From Hyphomicrobiales bacterium (lineage in GTDB: Bacteria; Pseudomonadota; Alphaproteobacteria; Rhizobiales; Beijerinckiaceae), in the NCBI GenBank assembly GCA_015655535.1, contig JAATEW010000447.1, forward strand, positions 1 through 7,832: a stretch of DNA of 7,832 bases. The letters run 5' to 3'. The first letter of the stretch is position 1; each line of letters opens with the position of its first letter. The translations under genes were made by a program, and so were the position numbers. The notes under the pieces are model-generated. The model made no database searches. It saw only the letters and a list, made by a program, of their open reading frames with translations, and was not told the origin of the DNA. This document shows, one piece after another, positions 1 to 5,026 of this stretch.

Positions 1-618
1 CAAATGGAGCTGGTTGGTCATGCCGTTCATCGTATAGATCATGCTGCCAAGCTGCGGGATGAAGAACGCATTCATGACACTCGCGGACGTCAGCGAGAAA
101 TGGACGGGCACACCGACCGGGACGGTAAGTGTGTTGACCGCTGCGATACCCTGGTCGGGATAGATGAAGAGCCATTTCCAATCGAGCGAGACGACCTGGA
201 TCTCGACGGGCTTTGTCGAAGAGACAAGAGGCTTCGCCGGGTCCAGATCATGCGATCCGATCCAGGCCACGCCGCCGAGCAGCATGATGACCAAAAGCGG
301 TATGCCCCAGACCACCATCTCGATGCGTCCGGAATATTCCAAATCCGGAAGATAGCGGGCGCGCGTGTTCGAAGCACGATACCACCAAGCAAAGACAATG
401 ATCGCGACGATCGTCGGCAGGACAATCGCCAGCATGATGCCGAGGGAATCGATCAGGATCGCTTTTTCGGCTGAACCGATCGGGCCGATCGGATCGAGAA
501 TACCGATCTTGCATCCCGAAAGGCCGATCGCGCTTGCCGCGAGGACGGCGATGCGCGCGGATCGGCTGCCGATCCAGCGCGCGGATGGATGAAGTTTGAT
601 GACTGTTTGATGGCGCAT
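1..618 (-). CDS. cyoA: Cytochrome bo3 ubiquinol oxidase subunit II, partial (C-terminus beyond left edge)
   Basis: Subunit II of the haem-copper quinol oxidase that couples ubiquinol oxidation to O2 reduction and proton pumping in the inner membrane. The visible 206 residues start at ATG 618, preceded by a GGAAAG Shine-Dalgarno-like stretch, and stay open to base 1. They show a lipoprotein signal with lipobox LSGC (Cys36), two membrane spans (about 57-80, ending FAWWYRASN, and 100-122, containing VVWGIP) and the start of the periplasmic cupredoxin domain (SLDWKWLFIYPDQGIA, then SVMNAFFIPQLGS). These blocks closely match E. coli CyoA from memory; that protein is about 315 residues, so roughly 110 are missing. 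The DWKWLFIYP and NAFFIPQLGS signatures separate it from CuA-type cytochrome c oxidase subunit II. Its orientation means cyoB and the remaining subunits, if present, lie off the left edge. Confidence 0.95.
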   Translation of the reverse strand, partial: MRHQTVIKLHPSARWIGSRSARIAVLAASAIGLSGCKIGILDPIGPIGSAEKAILIDSLGIMLAIVLPTIVAIIVFAWWYRASNTRARYLPDLEYSGRIEMVVWGIPLLVIMLLGGVAWIGSHDLDPAKPLVSSTKPVEIQVVSLDWKWLFIYPDQGIAAVNTLTVPVGVPVHFSLTSASVMNAFFIPQLGSMIYTMNGMTNQLHL

Positions 619-681
619 TACGCTTTCCGGCAGAAGCCGCCTTAGGACCGCGATCGACGCATCATCTCATCACTCATGCGG

Positions 682-695
682 CTGATCCATGTCAA
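682..695 (-). promoter_or_regulatory. Imperfect FNR/FixK-like dyad overlapping a -35-like TTGACA, upstream of cyoA
   Basis: On the minus strand this reads TTGAC-ATGG-ATCAG, one base off per half-site from the FNR/FixK consensus TTGAT-N4-ATCAA. Its first six bases (690-695) form a perfect TTGACA -35 hexamer. It lies about 65-77 nt upstream of the cyoA start. Oxygen-responsive control of cyo operons by FNR-family regulators is known in other bacteria. No good -10 hexamer follows at the expected spacing, so the call is tentative. Confidence 0.3.
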
Positions 696-931
696 AATAT
701 TCGCAATCGCGTAATTGGCACACAGTTGAGCTTCAGACAGTGAGGCAAACCGACGCGATGCCCGGCGAGCGCTTCATCGGCTCGAAGGTGTGGCACGTTC
801 TTTTGAATGAAATAGTTTAGCGGTTTAGCAAACGAAAAGGCCCATCGGGACGCTTCGCGCCGTGGAGCATTGATTGCCTCAGCTCAAACGTCTGGCCGAT
901 TTTCAACAAACGTAAATTTGAAGAGTGAGGG

Positions 932-956
932 CTGGGCGGGCTCGACGCCCGTCCAG
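932..956 (-). terminator. Terminator-like hairpin after the Gly/Tyr-rich protein gene
   Basis: A 10-bp stem (932-941 pairing with 947-956, with one G-T pair) encloses a 5-nt loop, 18 bases past the stop codon of the minus-strand gene ending at 974. The run after the stem on the minus strand is pyrimidine-rich but not a clean T tract, so termination may be weak or assisted. Confidence 0.5.
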
Positions 957-973
957 TCCAAACCGGCGAGCGG

Positions 974-1312
974 CTACCAATAGCCGCGGTAATAGCCATA
1001 AGGATAGCGGTAGCCATAGGGATATGGGTAGCCGTAGGGATAGCCATAATAATAGGGGTAGGCCGGATAGGCGGCGCTGGCGGCTATGGCACCAAGCGCG
1101 AGGCCGGCACCTAATCCGCCCACACCCCATCCCCAGCCGCCGCCCCAACCGCGACCACCCCAGCCACGGCCGTAGAAGCCATGGCCGCCCCAACCGCCGC
1201 CCCAGCCACGGCCAAACGCGTCGGCGGGAGTTGAGAGTGAGATCGTGCTGGCGGCGAGCGTCAGCGCGGCGGCGCTTACCAAACCGATTTTCTTCAAGGA
1301 CGGTCCAATCAT
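974..1312 (-). CDS. Secreted Gly/Trp- and Tyr/Pro-rich small protein, function unknown
   Basis: A 112-residue protein of strongly biased composition. The start at 1312 is supported by an AGAGGAGAG ribosome binding site six or so bases upstream. Residues 1-32 form a Sec signal peptide (KK, hydrophobic core, cleavage after ADA32). Residues 33-65 are Gly/Trp repeats (GWGGGWGG type). Residues 64-80 are a Gly/Ala stretch with glycine-zipper spacing that could associate with a membrane. The tail from about 81 is made of YPYGYPYPYGY-type repeats ending in Trp. Similar Gly- and Tyr-rich exported proteins occur widely in Rhizobiales as uncharacterised small proteins (recollection). An EcfG-type promoter lies directly upstream, so stress induction is likely. 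Role unknown; a surface, cell-wall or adhesive function is conjecture. Confidence 0.8.
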   Translation of the reverse strand: MIGPSLKKIGLVSAAALTLAASTISLSTPADAFGRGWGGGWGGHGFYGRGWGGRGWGGGWGWGVGGLGAGLALGAIAASAAYPAYPYYYGYPYGYPYPYGYRYPYGYYRGYW

Positions 1313-1342
1313 GCAACTCTCCTCTGATCAGTCCGTCGGCGG

Positions 1343-1367
1343 AACGGTTTAAAACCGTGACGGTTCC
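1343..1367 (-). promoter_or_regulatory. EcfG-type stress promoter of the Gly/Tyr-rich protein gene
   Basis: On the minus strand GGAAC (1363-1367) is followed after exactly 16 bases by CGTT (1343-1346), a perfect match to the alphaproteobacterial EcfG consensus GGAAC-N16/17-CGTT. It lies about 30 bases upstream of the start at 1312. The element is dyadic: the plus strand of 1341-1365 also reads GGAAC-N17-GTT. Confidence 0.75.
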
Positions 1368-1394
1368 CGGGAGAGGATTTGCATCGGCAAAATG

Positions 1395-1427
1395 AAAAAG
1401 CCCCGGTTAACGGCACCGGGGCTTTTT
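1395..1427 (-). terminator. Strong rho-independent terminator after the csbD-like gene
   Basis: A perfect 13-bp inverted repeat (1395-1407 and 1415-1427) encloses a 7-base loop. The stem is GC-rich, with five A on one side and five T on the other, so it can act in both directions. It lies about 50 bases past the stop of the csbD-like gene. It also insulates that gene from the promoter of the next minus-strand gene. Confidence 0.9.
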
Positions 1428-1478
1428 AAATCATTTGCTGCGCCGCAAGATCACACGCTTGCGCTACGAGCCGGCGTG

Positions 1479-1667
1479 TCAGACCGGTTTCTTCGCCGCG
1501 TCGCGTACGGCATCCTTCACGCCGCCGGCGGCGTTCTGGACCTTGCCGGCAGCCTTCTCGGCCTTGCCCTCGGCCTGCAGTTTGGCGTCGCCGGTTAGCT
1601 TACCTGCGGCGTCCTTGACGGCGCCCTTGCCTTCGCGCGCCAAGCCTTCGATGCGATCTTTATCCAT
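1479..1667 (-). CDS. CsbD-family stress protein
   Basis: A 62-residue, highly charged hydrophilic protein of the CsbD family (Bacillus CsbD, E. coli YjbJ), small stress-induced cytoplasmic proteins of unknown biochemical role. It starts MDKDRIEGLAREGKGAVKDA, followed by GKLTGDAKLQAEGKAEKAAG and a third related segment (GKVQNAAGGVKDAVRDA), the typical repeated Lys/Ala/Gly helical pattern. The internal ATG at 1667 was chosen over the in-frame ATG at 1742 because it has a TAAGGAG ribosome binding site six bases upstream, the family normally starts MDKDRIEG, and a perfect EcfG promoter lies inside the longer frame. The upstream ATG has no ribosome binding site. It is followed by a strong terminator, so the gene is probably its own transcription unit. 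Confidence 0.93.
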   Translation of the reverse strand: MDKDRIEGLAREGKGAVKDAAGKLTGDAKLQAEGKAEKAAGKVQNAAGGVKDAVRDAAKKPV

Positions 1668-1697
1668 GGTGAGCTCCTTATCAGAGTTGCGAATGGC

Positions 1698-1722
1698 AAC
1701 GTCGCGGATGCCTGCTTGTTCC
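1698..1722 (-). promoter_or_regulatory. EcfG-type stress promoter of the csbD-like gene
   Basis: On the minus strand GGAAC (1718-1722) is followed after 16 bases by CGTT (1698-1701), a perfect consensus match. The expected transcription start is near 1690, giving a leader of about 25 nt before ATG 1667. Confidence 0.75.
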
Positions 1723-1751
1723 AACCTTTTATCGGACATCAAGCGCAGCGT

Positions 1752-1934
1752 TCAGGCATGCTGTCCGTGCAAGAACCACAGGTAAAGCGCGCCCAAGGCG
1801 ACGATCGCCAAAAACAGCGATATGGCGAGAACCCAGCGCATATGGCCGGTGGTCTCTCCCTGCCTGGCTTCAACGAGATTTTTCGTTTGCTGGGAATGTG
1901 CCTCTGGCTGCGTGTGTGTCTCCAAATGTGTCAT
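1752..1934 (-). CDS. Small single-span membrane protein, function unknown
   Basis: A 60-residue protein with a hydrophilic, His/Gln/Glu-rich N-terminal half (about 1-32, including VEARQGETTGHMRW) and one membrane span at about 33-55 (WVLAISLFLAIVALGALYLW). It ends FLHGQHA. ATG 1934 is the first start after an in-frame stop; AGAAGG lies only two bases upstream, so translation initiation may be weak. The arrangement, with an RQGxT motif followed by a span, resembles small uncharacterised membrane proteins common in rhizobia (recollection). It lies 84 bp upstream of the csbD-like gene and 155 bp downstream of the 25-residue peptide gene, so read-through from that gene's stress promoter is possible. 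Confidence 0.65.
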   Translation of the reverse strand: MTHLETHTQPEAHSQQTKNLVEARQGETTGHMRWVLAISLFLAIVALGALYLWFLHGQHA

Positions 1935-1980
1935 GGCCTTCTCATCAGTTTGAGTTCACCGTAAAGGCGAGACCGATCCG

Positions 1981-1995
1981 GAGCATTGGATGCTC
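1981..1995. repeat. Short perfect hairpin GAGCAT-TGG-ATGCTC
   Basis: Six-base arms with a 3-base loop in the gap between two small minus-strand genes. There is no T tract, so it is not a classical terminator. It may be an operator or a remnant of an intergenic palindromic element. Confidence 0.35.
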
Positions 1996-2038
1996 AGCTT
2001 AAAGAGCCCTCTGCTCTTATCGATTCAAGATCCTTGTC

Positions 2039-2093
2039 GATGCAATCGATCCCGCCGATTCCGGTTCCCACTTTTGGAGTCCCGATGCACTAG
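2039..2093 (-). repeat. Candidate rhizobial-type intergenic palindromic element
   Basis: On the minus strand this reads CTAGTGCATCGGGACTCC, then AAAAGTGGGAACCGG, then a GATCGATTGCATC flank. The core AAAAGTGGGAACCGG, set between GCATC/GATC-containing flanks and starting with CTAG, resembles the very abundant intergenic repeat of Rhizobiales genomes (recollection). The flanks are only imperfectly complementary. Its first bases supply the TAG stop codon of the 25-residue peptide gene. It contains GGAAC, but with GATT rather than CGTT 16 bases later. Confidence 0.45.
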
Positions 2094-2167
2094 TGATGCA
2101 GAAACGCAAGAAGAATAATGATCGGAATCGGAACGCCGAGCAGCCAAAGCAAAATACCGCGACCCAT
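2090..2167 (-). CDS. 25-residue hydrophobic peptide, single membrane span
   Basis: A very small gene supported by context. It has an AAGGAG ribosome binding site 7 bases before ATG 2167, a perfectly spaced EcfG-type promoter just upstream, and a product that is one membrane helix. The peptide starts MGRGILLWLLG, continues with VPIPIIILLAF and ends LHH. Peptides of this pattern (MGRGILLWLLG-P-IPIIILL) occur widely in Rhizobiales as unannotated or hypothetical mini-proteins (recollection), which argues that it is conserved. It probably sits in the inner membrane. Function unknown; a regulator of a membrane protein or a stress-membrane peptide is conjecture. It is transcribed divergently from the yciF-like gene. 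Confidence 0.8.
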   Translation of the reverse strand: MGRGILLWLLGVPIPIIILLAFLHH

Positions 2168-2203
2168 GTTGAATCTCCTTTATTCGTTCAAATGCAGGTC
2201 CAT

Positions 2204-2228
2204 AACCTCGACCATGAATCTAAGTTCC
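2204..2228 (-). promoter_or_regulatory. EcfG-type stress promoter of the 25-residue peptide gene
   Basis: On the minus strand GGAAC (2224-2228) is followed after 17 bases by GTT (2204-2206), within the permitted spacing for EcfG. The leader to ATG 2167 would be about 30 nt. A perfect 10-bp palindrome, CGTTTAAACG (2228-2237), overlaps the last base of the -35 element. Confidence 0.68.
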
Positions 2229-2238
2229 GTTTAAACGA

Positions 2239-2252
2239 AAGAATCGATTCTT
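2239..2252. promoter_or_regulatory. Perfect 14-bp palindrome between divergent stress promoters
   Basis: AAGAATCGATTCTT is fully self-complementary. It lies just upstream of the -35 element of the minus-strand promoter and about 45 bases upstream of the plus-strand one. The adjacent CGTTTAAACG palindrome (2228-2237) makes a tandem pair. The position suggests an operator for a dimeric regulator; no regulator is identified. Confidence 0.4.
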
Positions 2253-2297
2253 CCTGCGATGGCCATTGTGAAACAGGCGCAACGCCGCGATTGCGCT

Positions 2298-2322
2298 GGA
2301 ACTTTCGAAGACAGTCACGGTT
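2298..2322 (+). promoter_or_regulatory. EcfG-type stress promoter of the yciF-like gene
   Basis: GGAAC (2298-2302) is followed after 17 bases by GTT (2320-2322). The preceding base is G rather than the preferred C. A 6-bp inverted repeat, GCGCAA (2277-2282) and TTGCGC (2291-2296), lies just upstream. The leader to ATG 2418 would be roughly 90 nt. Confidence 0.62.
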
Positions 2323-2417
2323 GTGGCGCGAGAACCTCTTGTTCTCCTGTTAAAACCGCGCGCAAGAGCACGCGACGCGGAGACTGATCTGTTTTCGCTC
2401 AAGACTCCGAGGCAACA

Positions 2418-2912
2418 ATGACAACACAAGCTAAAGACCTGAACGATCTTTTCCTCGAAACGCTCAAGGACATCTATTTCGCGGAGAAGCAGATTTTGAA
2501 AGCGCTTCCCAAAATGGCGAAGAAGGCGCAGTCGGATGAATTGCGGCAAGCTTTCGAAACGCATCGCGAGCAGACCGAAGGCCAGATCGAGCGTCTCGAC
2601 CAGGTGTTCGAACTGATCGGCAAGGCACCCCGCGGCAAGACCTGCGATGCCATCATGGGCATGCTCAATGAAGGCAAGGAGATCATGGAAGAGTTCGGCG
2701 GCACGGAAGCCCTCGATCCCGGCCTTATCGCCGCGGCTCAGGCCGTCGAGCATTACGAGATCAGCCGCTACGGCACGCTCAAGAAATGGGCCCAGGAGCT
2801 TGGGCACAGGGAGGCGGCACGCCTTCTCGATGCGACTCTGGCCGAGGAAAAGCAGACCGATACGCTGCTCTCCAAGCTTGCCAGCAACAAGATCAATTTG
2901 AAAGCGGCCTAA
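2418..2912 (+). CDS. yciF: YciF-type ferritin-like stress protein (DUF892)
   Basis: A 164-residue cytoplasmic protein of the YciF/YciE family, ferritin-like four-helix bundles that bind a dinuclear metal site and are induced by osmotic and general stress; their exact activity is not settled. Length and motifs match E. coli YciF from memory: ETLKDIYFAEKQILKALPK (14-32), THREQTEGQIERLDQVFE (48-65), AAAQAVEHYEISRYGTL (105-121) and LAEEKQTDTLLSKLA (141-155). The likely metal ligands are Glu and His residues within AEKQ (22-25), HREQTE (49-54), EHYE (111-114) and EEKQ (143-146). The start has GAGG five bases upstream. Its stress promoter is at 2298-2322 and a hairpin terminator follows. The next gene, convergent on the minus strand, encodes another ferritin-like-fold protein. 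Confidence 0.93.
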   Translation: MTTQAKDLNDLFLETLKDIYFAEKQILKALPKMAKKAQSDELRQAFETHREQTEGQIERLDQVFELIGKAPRGKTCDAIMGMLNEGKEIMEEFGGTEALDPGLIAAAQAVEHYEISRYGTLKKWAQELGHREAARLLDATLAEEKQTDTLLSKLASNKINLKAA

Positions 2913-2935
2913 GCGAGGCTTCTACATATTCGGGT

Positions 2936-2958
2936 GCGGCCAGCTAAAAGCTGGCCGC
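2936..2958. terminator. Bidirectional terminator between convergent yciF and DUF4142 genes
   Basis: A perfect 10-bp inverted repeat (GCGGCCAGCT at 2936-2945, AGCTGGCCGC at 2949-2958) has a 3-base AAA loop, 23 bases after the yciF stop and 20 bases from the stop of the convergent gene. On the plus strand it is followed by TTCCATTT, a modest T tract. Confidence 0.8.
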
Positions 2959-2978
2959 TTCCATTTGAGGGACCCTTC

Positions 2979-3509
2979 TTATTTGTCGAGGTTTTCCGCC
3001 GATTTGAGATGGTCATCCAAGGTCGGCAAAGTCTTCGCCGCCCAATCTTTCAAGGCCGGATCGTCACCGCCCTTAGCGTAACGCTGGAACAGCGACACGG
3101 CCTCCTTGTGGCCGCTGTCCTGGTCGCTGTGATATTGCTTGTCGAAATCCGCGTCACTCAAGCTCTTGAGCTTGTCGAGCTTGCTTTGATGCGCGCTGTC
3201 CAATTGATCGGGAAGATCGGCGTTGACCTTGCCGGACTGAACCATGGATTTCAATTCGCTGGACGTCTTTTTATGATCGGCGATCATCCGCTCCGCGAAA
3301 GCTTTGGTCGGCTCATCCTTCGCCTTTTGAAGCGCGAGCTGGCTCGATTGAATTTCGAACATGTCGCTTGTTGCAGCTTCCTTCACGAAATCCGGTGTTG
3401 ACGGACTGACGCCGATCAAGGAATTGACGCCGGATTTTTCGCCGAGCGATTGCGCGGCGGCAGGCCCCGCAAGAAACAGACACGCAGTTATCGTCAATAA
3501 GTTTCTCAT
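2979..3509 (-). CDS. Periplasmic DUF4142 family protein
   Basis: A 176-residue exported protein of the DUF4142 family, which has a ferritin-like helical-bundle fold and no established function; members are often stress-induced in alphaproteobacteria. The start at 3509 was preferred over the in-frame ATG at 3548: GGAGG lies ten bases upstream, and the product then begins with a compact signal peptide (MRNLLTITACLFLAGPAAA, cleavage after Ala19). Family blocks are clear: DFVKEAATSDMFEIQSSQLA, FAERMIADHKKTSSELK, LDSAHQSKLDKLKSL, FDKQYHSDQDSGHKEAVSLF and LKDWAAKTLPTLDDHLKSA. The His residues in ADHKK, SAHQ, SGHKEA and DDHL are conserved family positions. A GGAAC -35-like element lies at 3557-3561, but the downstream element is AATT, so its control by EcfG is uncertain. 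Confidence 0.92.
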   Translation of the reverse strand: MRNLLTITACLFLAGPAAAQSLGEKSGVNSLIGVSPSTPDFVKEAATSDMFEIQSSQLALQKAKDEPTKAFAERMIADHKKTSSELKSMVQSGKVNADLPDQLDSAHQSKLDKLKSLSDADFDKQYHSDQDSGHKEAVSLFQRYAKGGDDPALKDWAAKTLPTLDDHLKSAENLDK

Positions 3510-3734
3510 AGGTGTAACCTCCGGTTTCGGAGCTACAATTGTTCGCAATCAACATGGTTCCGGCACATGCGAGCTTCGCGTTCAGCGAAAGGCTGGCTTT
3601 TTCGGACGGCTCTTCGCATCCGCGGCAATGATCGCGGAACGATGCGCAAGCGACGGGATTAGCGCGGCGAATCTTCGTCGCGGCTGCCCCATCGGGGGGA
3701 TAGCCGCCCTGATCGACAAGCCATTTGAGGCAGC

Positions 3735-4871
3735 ATGAATTCATCCGAACTCCTTCAAGCCGCGAGCCACGCTTTTGCCTGGACACCGGCATGGTTCGTC
3801 AGCTTGGCCGGCTTCGTTCTCGCGATCGGGCTCGCCCTCTTGTTTCATCAGCTCGTGTTCCGGCTGCTGACGCGTTTCACGAGTCATCTCGGTCCCTTTC
3901 AACGCTCTCTCTTGCAACAAACGCGAGGACCGACGCGGCTAGGCTTCATCATACTCGCGATCAGCACCGCCGCCGATATCGTACCCGTCACGGCGCGGGA
4001 AGCCGCGATCCTGCATCAAATCCTGATCGTCTGCTTCATCGCTTTGCTCGGCTGGATCGCCGAAACGGCGCTCGACATGTGGACGAATTTCTATCTGCGC
4101 CGCTTCAAGCTTGACGCGGAAGACAATCTCCTGGCGCGCAAGCACGTCACGCAGACGCGCATTTTGCGGCGTGCCGGCGATACGCTCATCCTCGTTCTGG
4201 CCGTCGGCGCCGCTTTGATGACGATCGACGGCGTCCGCCAATATGGCGTCAGCCTTCTCGCTTCCGCGGGCGTCGCCGGTATCGTCATAGGGCTCGCCTT
4301 GCAGCCGGTGTTGAAGAACCTGCTCGCCGGCATTCAGCTTGCCGTCACGCAGCCGATCCGCATCGACGACGCGCTCCTCGTCGAGGGCGAATGGGGCAAT
4401 GTCGAGGAAATCACCTCGACCTATGTGGTCGTGCGCATCTGGGATTGGCGGCGTCTCATCCTGCCGCTCAGCTATTTCATCGAAAAGCCGTTTCAGAACT
4501 GGACCCGCGAAGGTTCCGCCCTGATCGGCACGGTCATGATCTACCTCGACTATATCGTGCCGGTCGCGGACATTCGCCGCAAGGTCGAAGAGATCGCGAA
4601 AGCCTCGCCGCTCTGGGACGGCAGGGTCGTCAACGTTCAGGTAACCGACTTCAAGGATGCGACAATGGAGGTCCGCATTCTGGTCAGCGCATCGACCTCC
4701 GCACGCACCTTCGATATACGCTGCGAGACCCGCGAGAAGCTCATCACCTATCTTCAGAAGGCCTATCCGCAAGCGCTGCCGCGCCAACGGATGGAGATCG
4801 CGCCGCGTCGCGGCGGCGAGCCGGAACAATCCTTCGCCCAGAGCGACGGCCACGCTCAGCGTTTGGGGTGA
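3735..4871 (+). CDS. MscS-family mechanosensitive ion channel
   Basis: A 378-residue inner-membrane channel of the small-conductance mechanosensitive family, which opens under membrane tension to release solutes on hypo-osmotic shock. About five spans are visible: 19-41, 68-86, 93-115, 149-165 and the pore-lining helix at about 170-197 (SLLASAGVAGIVIGLALQ, then LKNLLAGIQLAVTQPI). The Ala/Gly-packed pore helix and the following beta domain (IDDALLVEGEWGNVEEI, then LPLSYFIEKPFQNWTR, 210-258) are typical. The C-terminal alpha-beta vestibule domain runs from about 262 to 352, followed by a short polar tail. Two extra N-terminal spans make it longer than E. coli MscS (286 residues), as in many proteobacterial paralogues. 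ATG 3735 has GAGG four bases upstream. The kinase gene follows 155 bp downstream on the same strand. GGAAC at 3636-3640 is followed by GATT after 16 bases, a weak promoter match. Confidence 0.93.
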   Translation: MNSSELLQAASHAFAWTPAWFVSLAGFVLAIGLALLFHQLVFRLLTRFTSHLGPFQRSLLQQTRGPTRLGFIILAISTAADIVPVTAREAAILHQILIVCFIALLGWIAETALDMWTNFYLRRFKLDAEDNLLARKHVTQTRILRRAGDTLILVLAVGAALMTIDGVRQYGVSLLASAGVAGIVIGLALQPVLKNLLAGIQLAVTQPIRIDDALLVEGEWGNVEEITSTYVVVRIWDWRRLILPLSYFIEKPFQNWTREGSALIGTVMIYLDYIVPVADIRRKVEEIAKASPLWDGRVVNVQVTDFKDATMEVRILVSASTSARTFDIRCETREKLITYLQKAYPQALPRQRMEIAPRRGGEPEQSFAQSDGHAQRLG

Positions 4872-4964
4872 TCGAGGCAAGGGATCGAGCGGCCGCGTGA
4901 TAACGCCTTGGCATGGCATCGGGATTGCCCGGTGTTCCGCCCGCAAGGCCCAGAGATATGATAG

Positions 4965-5018
4965 GATCCCCCCGGCGCTTATTGCCAAGGTTCAGCGCCT
5001 GACCGGCGATCGGGGGTC
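4965..5018 (+). promoter_or_regulatory. Structured leader in front of the ethylene-receptor-like kinase
   Basis: An inner perfect 6-bp arm pair, GGCGCT (4974-4979) and AGCGCC (4994-4999), is enclosed by an outer pairing of GATCCCCC (4965-4972) with GGGGGTC (5012-5018), with one bulged base. The outer arm covers GGGGG at 5012-5016, the only purine-rich stretch that could act as ribosome binding site for ATG 5027. Translational masking is therefore possible but unproven. Confidence 0.3.
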
Positions 5019-5026
5019 TCTTTCCA

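Larger units (their letters stand above)
619..973. other. Non-coding intergenic stretch (355 bp) upstream of cyoA
   Basis: No convincing gene in either strand. The part next to cyoA holds its leader and a candidate promoter/operator (682-695). The part next to the gene ending at 974 holds a terminator-like hairpin (932-956). A short tandem GTTTAGC repeat lies near 817-831. Nothing else recognisable was found. Confidence 0.6.

Noticed and set aside
4..474. Long plus-strand open frame opposite cyoA
   Set aside because: It is antisense to a clearly recognisable CyoA, its product is an unstructured Asp/Arg/His-rich sequence, and no ribosome binding site precedes it.
925..1395. Plus-strand 156-residue Arg-rich frame
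   Set aside because: It mirrors the Gly/Tyr-rich gene in antisense; its Arg/His/Ser-rich composition is what repeated Gly/Tyr codons produce on the other strand.
1395..1427. Inverted repeat as an attachment site or insertion-sequence end
   Set aside because: Its GC stem with A and T flanks and its place after a gene fit a rho-independent terminator; no integrase or transposase is nearby.
2220..2807. Minus-strand 195-residue frame
   Set aside because: Antisense to the yciF-like gene, which has clear family motifs.
3510..3548. Upstream start for the DUF4142 protein at 3548
   Set aside because: It would put 13 polar residues before the signal peptide and has no ribosome binding site; GGAGG lies before the start at 3509.
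3557..3640. GGAAC words at 3557-3561 (minus) and 3636-3640 (plus) as EcfG promoters for the DUF4142 and MscS genes
   Set aside because: The elements 16 bases downstream are AATT and GATT, not (C)GTT; kept only as weak possibilities.
3939..4988. Minus-strand 349-residue frame
   Set aside because: Antisense to the MscS channel gene; Asp/Arg/Ala-rich product typical of a shadow frame in GC-rich DNA.
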